Below, one piece after another: positions 7,429-11,504 of a stretch of 11,504 nt of DNA; the first letter of the stretch is position 1; the number at the start of each line of letters is the position of its first letter. The DNA comes from Lachnospiraceae bacterium UBA3401 (GTDB lineage: Bacteria; Bacillota; Clostridia; Lachnospirales; Lachnospiraceae): positions 1-11,504 of the forward strand of contig DEPD01000155.1 of the NCBI GenBank assembly GCA_002358575.1, in the 5' to 3' direction. The notes under the pieces were generated by a model. That model was not told the DNA's origin. It saw nothing but the letters and a program-made list of their open reading frames with translations, and did no database searches. The translations under genes and the position numbers were made by a program.

Positions 7429-8643
7429 ATGAAGATTAATACAGAGGCGATTCAAATTACACCTTTAAAAAATGGCAGGGTGTTAGTTGGGAATGTTATG
7501 ACAGGTGATTATTTAAAAATTAGCAAAGCATATTTTGAAGTAATTACGAGTATAATAAATCAGTATGGAGAATTAAATAAATTTTTACAGGAAAGTGATG
7601 AAGAACCAACTATAAAGAATAACTTGCAAAAATTGTATGAAGGTCTTGTACGTATTAAATGTTTTGTGCAAGAAAACGAAAAGTTTATCGAAGATACAAA
7701 ATATAATGAAATTTATTTAGCAGTGACTGATAGATGTAATCTAAAGTGTAAACATTGTTGTCAAGATAGTGGTTGTAGAGTTCACGATGCTTTAACTACA
7801 GATGATATTAAATTGGCAATAAATTATATTATAATGTTAAATCCAAAAGGAATTGTGTTTACCGGCGGTGAACAAATAATGAGAAAAGATTTAATTGAAC
7901 TTTTACATTATGCTAGAACTAATTTTAAAGGACAGATAATATTATCTACAAATACACTACTTATCACCGAGAAAAACATTAATTCTATATTGGAGAATAT
8001 TACTGGAATATCAATTAGTTTAGATGGTTATGGTCAGAATTCATGTGATATTGTCAGGGGTAATGGAGTTTTTAAAAGAACGATTGAAAATATTAAACTG
8101 ATTAGAAAAAAAGGATTTGAAAGTATTAGTATTTCTGCTGTTTATACAAAATATATGGAAGGGCATGAAAATGAGTTTAATGAACTGTGTAAGAAATATG
8201 ATGCGGTTCCAATTATAAGAAATCTTTTTCTAAATGGAAGAGCAAATATTAATGAAGATGACTTGGTGCCTTCTGATTACTTATGGCATATTACAAGGAG
8301 CAGAGAAATAAGTTGTAGGCATTGTAGGGCAGGCGAAAGAGAATTGTATATTTCATCAGCAGGAGAAATCTATCCATGTCCTAATTTGCAATACAAAGAA
8401 TTTTATTGTGGGAATGTTACAGATCCAATGATTGAAAGTAGTTTTAGGGAAAAGAAAATAGGGGAGATTGCACGAGAAAAAATGAAAATTCATCGTACAT
8501 GGAATCAAGAAAATTGTAAAAACTGTGAAATGGGATTGTTTTGTCAAACTTGTGAGGCGGAGTATAAGATGCTGATTGATAATAAAGCATTATATCAAAA
8601 GTTTTGCGAAACAAAAAGAAATTACTTATCAAGTTTGATTTAG
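7429..8643 (+). CDS. Radical SAM/SPASM protein, probable RiPP maturase
   Basis: 404 aa from ATG 7429. A GGGGG tract (7418-7422) lies 6 bp upstream, and the in-frame ATG at 7369 is inside the preceding terminator. Residues about 1-95 resemble the small N-terminal peptide-binding (PqqD/RRE-like) region of RiPP maturases. The cluster motif is C103-X3-C107-X2-C110 in VTDRCNLKCKHC, followed by extra Cys at 111 and 116. The SAM-binding motif is GGEQ (146-149) instead of the usual GGEP. STNT and ISISLDG mark later core strands. The C-terminus is SPASM-like: SCRHCRAGE, IYPCPN, FYCGN, ENCKNCEMGLFCQTC and FC, enough for auxiliary [4Fe-4S] clusters. SPASM enzymes of this type typically form thioether or C-C crosslinks in ribosomal peptides. 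The substrate is not identifiable here. It shares little with the first radical SAM gene beyond family features. Confidence 0.88.
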   Translation: MKINTEAIQITPLKNGRVLVGNVMTGDYLKISKAYFEVITSIINQYGELNKFLQESDEEPTIKNNLQKLYEGLVRIKCFVQENEKFIEDTKYNEIYLAVTDRCNLKCKHCCQDSGCRVHDALTTDDIKLAINYIIMLNPKGIVFTGGEQIMRKDLIELLHYARTNFKGQIILSTNTLLITEKNINSILENITGISISLDGYGQNSCDIVRGNGVFKRTIENIKLIRKKGFESISISAVYTKYMEGHENEFNELCKKYDAVPIIRNLFLNGRANINEDDLVPSDYLWHITRSREISCRHCRAGERELYISSAGEIYPCPNLQYKEFYCGNVTDPMIESSFREKKIGEIAREKMKIHRTWNQENCKNCEMGLFCQTCEAEYKMLIDNKALYQKFCETKRNYLSSLI

Positions 8644-8675
8644 AAAATCTTGCATTATCAAAACAAAATTTTCTA
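8641..8675 (+). repeat. Hairpin at the end of the second radical SAM gene
   Basis: TAGAAAAT (starting in the stop codon) and ATTTTCTA form a perfect 8-bp stem around a 19-nt loop. There is no T tract after it and the stem is AT-only, so it is a weak terminator at best. Confidence 0.3.
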
Positions 8676-8831
8676 AAGAATATAGTATTTTTGAATTATA
8701 TTAAAAAGTTGATTCATTCAATATTTCTGTCATAAAGATATTCAATATTATTTGTCTTTTGCATAACGATTTCACTTGTATTTAAAAGATTATGTGACAA
8801 AAATGTCAAAATAAAAAATTATCAATCAAAG

Positions 8832-8850
8832 TATAAAATGGAAATATAAT
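8832..8850 (+). promoter_or_regulatory. Possible promoter ahead of an ORF-less unit
   Basis: TATAAA (8832-8837) and TATAAT (8845-8850) are good -10 hexamers, but neither has a clear -35 at the right distance. A TGACA-N4-TGTCA dyad lies upstream at 8795-8808. The region is so AT-rich that chance matches are expected. Confidence 0.3.
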
Positions 8851-8942
8851 TAAGTAGAGTGAATAGTGTATGAAAGAAGGAAAGGAAATTATGTAAATAT
8901 TGAGTAAGAGAAATCGTAAAATTTTAACCCGTTTCATATATT

Positions 8943-8988
8943 AGGGTGAACCGCAATGAAGTCAAAATTTTCATGCAGTTCACCTTTT
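8943..8988 (+). terminator. Strong hairpin with T tract, no gene before it
   Basis: GGTGAAC (8945-8951) pairs perfectly with GTTCACC (8978-8984). The stem continues inward, with one mismatch and one bulge, through GC and ATGAA/TTCAT, and TTTT follows. It looks like a real terminator, yet no gene ends before it. It may close a small RNA or a decayed gene. Confidence 0.5.
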
Positions 8989-9043
8989 CCATTGTGAGAT
9001 TTTACGTCATATTTTGCACTGCAAGGGGGAAAGGCTTAAAAAA

Positions 9044-9127
9044 ATGTATGATGCTGCAGAGGGGGAAGATAAAAAAATCCTCGAACGTGTCCTGCGGAAG
9101 TACGGAGCATATAAGCTGGAGTTGTAG
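9044..9127 (+). pseudogene. Remnant of a backbone gene (27-codon tail)
   Basis: An open stretch reads LKKMYDAAEGEDKKILERVL then RKYGAYKLEL and stops at 9125-9127. It has the charged, helical look of a genuine protein C-terminus and protein-like codon use. The first ATG (9044) has no convincing ribosome site, and the frame upstream does not look coding. After the stop, the same frame stays open to about 9239 without recognisable motifs. It is probably the tail of a mobile-element gene whose front was deleted. The family is not recognised. Confidence 0.3.
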
Positions 9128-9499
9128 CTGAATGAAAAACTGAATATTGTTATACATACAGGACGTGGGGATATGTATAGCCACTATGTAGGTGCGCCAC
9201 GATATGCCTGCTCTGATTTGTTTTTGGAGTGGACGTGAGGGAATAGAAATCATCTATTGAAGCAAAGGCATTGAGCGATAAGAACTTGATAAAATGCACA
9301 GCAGTTGTGCAGGGCGATGAAGCATATTCGTGATAATGATACTTCTGAATTTTCCGATTGAAATTCAGTCATAAATTGACGGTGCGATACCGATGTGGGC
9401 AGCGTAATGACCTGCCACTTGTATGTAATTTATCTGATTAAAAAATGGGAGAAAGTGACAGGGAATTTGTAATCTTTTTTTGTGTACCAAAACAGCGTG

Positions 9500-9540
9500 A
9501 GGGCGGTTATGAACGTAACAGTTTGTAGCCGTCCTTTTTT
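9500..9540 (+). terminator. Terminator-like hairpin before the 54-aa gene
   Basis: GGGCGG (9501-9506) pairs with CCGTCC (9529-9534), including one G-T wobble, and TTTTTT follows. It ends 21 bp before the small gene's ATG. It may insulate the recombinase module or act as an attenuator. Confidence 0.55.
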
Positions 9541-9561
9541 GTGTTTGAAGGGAGGAAATGA

Positions 9562-9726
9562 ATGGTAAATAAGAAAAAAATCAGGAAAGAAAAACGGGAA
9601 AAGCCGACAAGGATTGTCGTGGAGCGTGTCTATCTTGGCGGTCAGAGCATGGAGGACGCTTTCTGCAAAATCAATGAGGAAACAGTCAAAGAGAATATTA
9701 CTGAAATCTTGGAAAAAACGGTTTAA
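9562..9726 (+). CDS. Small basic protein preceding the recombinase, 54 aa
   Basis: The protein starts MVNKKKIRKEKREKPTRIVV (strongly basic) and continues ERVYLGGQSMEDAFCKINEE before an acidic helix ending EILEKTV. AAGGGAGG (9548-9555) gives a good site 6 bp before the ATG at 9562. An ATG at 9558 hits a stop after four codons. Tiny proteins of this size often sit directly upstream of large serine recombinases in Clostridia elements (the TnpW-type position in Tn4451-like transposons). That placement, not sequence identity, is the basis for linking it to the module. A role in recombination or its control is possible but unproven. Confidence 0.6.
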   Translation: MVNKKKIRKEKREKPTRIVVERVYLGGQSMEDAFCKINEETVKENITEILEKTV

Positions 9727-9774
9727 CTTTCAGGGCGGTCATGTTATAATGCTTATAGTGTGTTCCGCCCTTTT
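9722..9774 (+). promoter_or_regulatory. Recombinase promoter embedded in a terminator-like hairpin
   Basis: TATAAT (9745-9750) with a weak TTTAAC (9722-9727) 17 bp upstream could drive the recombinase gene. The -10 lies in the loop of a GGGCGG (9733-9738) / CCGCCC (9765-9770) stem that is followed by TTTT and then the recombinase ribosome site GGAGG (9777-9781). The hairpin could stop transcription coming from the 54-aa gene while allowing initiation from the inner promoter. Confidence 0.45.
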
Positions 9775-9788
9775 ATGGAGGTAGGAAG

Positions 9789-11412
9789 ATGAAAGGGAAC
9801 GGAACGAAAATTACAGCTTTATATTGCAGACTGTCACAGGACGATGGGAATGTCGGGGACAGCATGAGTATCCAAAGTCAGAAAGCTATCCTTGAAAAAT
9901 TTGCAAGGGAAATGGGGAAAATAGCTTATTCTTTCTATGTGGATGACGGTTATTCAGGGACAAATTTCCAAAGACCGAGTTTTCAGAGAATGATAGCTGA
10001 TATTGAGGACGGGAAGATTGATACGGTCATTACAAAAGACCTCTCCCGTCTTGGCAGGAATTATCTTGAAAGCGGCGCATACATTGAAGTGTTTTTCCCA
10101 CAGCACCATGTCCGTTATATCGCAGTCAATGACGGTGTTGATTCCGAGCAGAGCGGAGGGCTTGACATCACGCCTTTCAAGAATATCCTGAATGAATTTT
10201 ATTCGAGGGATATTTCCAAAAAAGTCAAAAGTGGGAAGCATATACGGGCGTTGGAAGGTAAATTCATGGGAACAACCGCACCATTCGGTTATAGGAAAGA
10301 TCCGCAGAACAAAAACCACTTAATCGTTGATGAAACAACTGCACCCACTGTCAGGCTATTATTCAGTCTTGCCTTGGAAGGATACGGAACAAACCGTATC
10401 GGTAAAGTGCTTTATGAGAGGAAAATCCCAAAGCCGAGCTATTACAAGCAGGAGTTTTTCTCACAGCATGATACGGGCAGTGATGATTACTGGTATGACT
10501 GGAAACAGGAGGTCATAACACGGATTCTGCGCAATCCCGTTTACAAAGGCGGAATGTATGTGCATACCACTTCAAAGCCGACATTCAAGTGCAAAGGCAG
10601 GGGATATATCCAGCGGGCAGACAGGGAGATACTGGAAGATGTGCATGAGGCGGTTGTTACAAAAGAAGTTTGGCAGACAGTGCAGGACATCATTGACAGG
10701 CACACCAAAGTCAAGCCTTGCACTTCCGGCTATGAGAATATCTTCAGGGGGGCTTTTGAAATGCTCTGACTGCGGACAGACGCTCTTAATCCATACGGAC
10801 AACCGCAACCCTGACAGGGATTTACTGGACAAGACCTATTACCAATGCACCACTTACCGTAAAAAGGGAGCGAACTTCTGTACCGCACACCGCATCAGCG
10901 CAGGGGATATTGAAAATGCTATCAAGTCAGACATTGACAGACACGCAATAAAGGCAATGAAAGACAAAGAAAAATTCATAAATAATGTACTTCTAAGCAT
11001 GAACGAGAGCAGCGCAGAACGTTCGGAAAAAGTAAAGGCGGAGATTGACAAACTCAAAAAGAGGAATGCCGAACTTGACCAGATGTATATCCGTCTGTAT
11101 GAGGATTATTCCAGCGGGAAGCTGTCGGAAAAGAAGTTCACCATGATGTCAGCGCATTACGAGCAGGAACAGGACGCAAACGAGGAAAAGCTGTCGGAAC
11201 TGGAAAAACAGCATAAAGCGAAATCTGCCGCTGTTACCAATGCAGAGCAGTTTACGGAGAGCCTTGCACAGTGCGCAGGCATGAAGAAACTGACTGCAAC
11301 GGTGCTGAATACGCTGATAGAGAAGATAGAAGTACACAATCCAGCTATGGTCAACGGAGTGAAAGAACAGAAGTTGACTGTCTATTACAAATTCGTAGGT
11401 CAAATCGACTAA
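9789..11412 (+). pseudogene. Large serine recombinase of the element (frameshifted)
   Basis: TndX/TnpX-class site-specific recombinase that would integrate and excise the element. The catalytic domain (about 1-145) has YCRLSQDD with nucleophile S16, DDGYSGTNFQRP and KDLSRLGRNY. The recombinase domain (about 155-310) has GTTAPFGYRKDP and ILRNPVYKGG. A zinc ribbon (CSDCGQ, later YYQC and FC) is followed by a charged coiled coil and a short C-terminal tail. The frame opened at 9789 ends at TGA 10767-10769, but homology continues one base over to TAA 11410-11412. Reading the six-G run (10747-10752) as five G restores a 540-aa protein, the normal size. As read, the product stops at 326 aa, before the zinc ribbon. 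This may be a real inactivation or a homopolymer error. GGAGG precedes the start. Confidence 0.88.
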
Positions 11413-11413
11413 A

Positions 11414-11432
11414 GTGTCTATAAATGGAACGC
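11414..11432 (-). repeat. Right terminal inverted repeat (IRR) of the element
   Basis: On the minus strand, GCGTTCCATTTATAGACAC matches the left repeat at 15 of 19 positions. It begins 2 bp after the recombinase stop codon and ends 4 bp (AATA) before the GA at 11437-11438. Confidence 0.75.
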
Positions 11433-11436
11433 AATA

Positions 11437-11504
11437 GATATGTCAAGGTTAGGGCGCGATTATCTGAAAGTCGGCTACTATACGGAAATCTTTTTCGTAG
11501 AGCG
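11437..11504 (+). pseudogene. Serine recombinase fragment, right of the insertion (continues past the window)
   Basis: GAT ATG TCA AGG at 11437 reads DMSRLGRDYLKVGYYTEIFF then VE to the window edge. It picks up exactly where the fragment at 521-628 (VIVKD) stops. The helix motif SRLGRDYL and YTEIFF are standard in the catalytic domain of large serine recombinases. The start of this piece is created by insertion of the element and has no ribosome site of its own, so it is unlikely to be expressed. The rest of the gene should lie to the right of this window. Confidence 0.85.

Larger units (their letters stand above)
8644..9497. other. Long stretch without an intact gene
   Basis: About 850 bp separate the second radical SAM gene from the recombinase module. 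The left half (to about 8940) is very AT-rich. It holds promoter-like sequence, a 10-bp direct repeat (ATTCAATATT at 8716 and 8740) and a TGACA-aaaa-TGTCA dyad (8795-8808). The right half (8991-9440) has a composition closer to the recombinase module and carries short open stretches broken by stops, which look like remnants of lost genes. A perfect 8-bp hairpin (CTGAATTT/AAATTCAG, 9345-9368) has no T tract. No frame with a start, ribosome site and sensible length is present on either strand. Confidence 0.6.
626..11438. mobile_element. 10.8-kb serine-recombinase integrative element carrying a two-component/ABC/radical SAM cargo
   Basis: The boundaries rest on three agreeing observations. A recombinase gene is split at GA (626-627), and its next codons resume in frame from GA (11437-11438). 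Removing 10,811 bp restores gtcaaGGATATGtcaagg, encoding VKDMSR. Just inside each GA, after 4 bp (TATA left, AATA right), lies a 19-bp imperfect inverted repeat. The element's own large serine recombinase ends only 25 bp before the right GA. Known members of this recombinase class (TndX of Tn5397, TnpX of Tn4451) recombine at GA dinucleotides without larger target duplications, which fits. The element has no relaxase, coupling protein or type IV secretion gene, so it is at most mobilizable with help. Confidence 0.85.

Noticed and set aside
8716..8749. 10-bp direct repeat ATTCAATATT (two copies) as a CRISPR or iteron
   Set aside because: Only two copies in very AT-rich DNA, with no further periodicity, so there is no basis for an array or origin.
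9445..9528. 27-codon frame starting MGESDREFVIFF
   Set aside because: No ribosome site, and it ends inside the terminator hairpin at 9500-9540. It could be a remnant but cannot be supported.
9954..10319. 121-codon minus-strand frame opposite the recombinase
   Set aside because: It lies wholly antisense to the well-supported recombinase coding sequence and shows no motifs or ribosome site.

Overview
The window looks like a mobile-DNA region of a low-GC Clostridia-type Firmicute, plausibly a gut Lachnospiraceae relative. This is inferred from strong AGGAGG-type ribosome sites, AT-rich cargo, a TndX/TnpX-type large serine recombinase and GC-richer backbone pieces. No rRNA, tRNA, CRISPR or housekeeping gene is visible.

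Layout: (1) Positions 1-625 are the left flank, part of an older element. It holds a minus-strand Pro/Ala-rich gene running off the left edge, a minus-strand terminator, and a fragment of a serine recombinase gene. (2) Positions 626-11438 (about 10.8 kb) are one discrete integrative element. It splits that recombinase gene at a GA dinucleotide inside the codon for Asp of the KDMSRLGR motif. The other half of the motif resumes in frame at 11437 and runs off the right edge. Inside each GA, after a 4-bp spacer, lies a 19-bp imperfect inverted repeat (15/19 matches). (3) Inside the element, left to right: a 70-aa mobile-element-type small protein; a response regulator and a short-loop histidine kinase (1131-2856); an ABC ATPase and an 847-aa FtsX-type permease (3019-6235) behind a 19-bp perfect-arm palindrome; a decayed radical SAM/SPASM gene (6237-7311); an intact radical SAM/SPASM gene (7429-8643); about 0.9 kb of non-coding or remnant DNA; a 54-aa small protein (9562-9726); and the element's own large serine recombinase (9789-11412), which carries a +1 frameshift in a run of six G.

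Working model (inference): the kinase and regulator sense a cell-envelope stimulus, probably a peptide, and switch on the ABC transporter through the palindrome at 2903-2921. The two radical SAM/SPASM proteins belong to families that mature ribosomal peptides (RiPPs). No precursor peptide is evident, and the first radical SAM gene is broken. The cargo may therefore be an immunity/export arm with a degenerating synthesis arm, or the precursor may be tiny, atypical or elsewhere. No relaxase or conjugation gene is present, so the element would need help to move between cells. With its recombinase frameshifted as read, it may be immobile.
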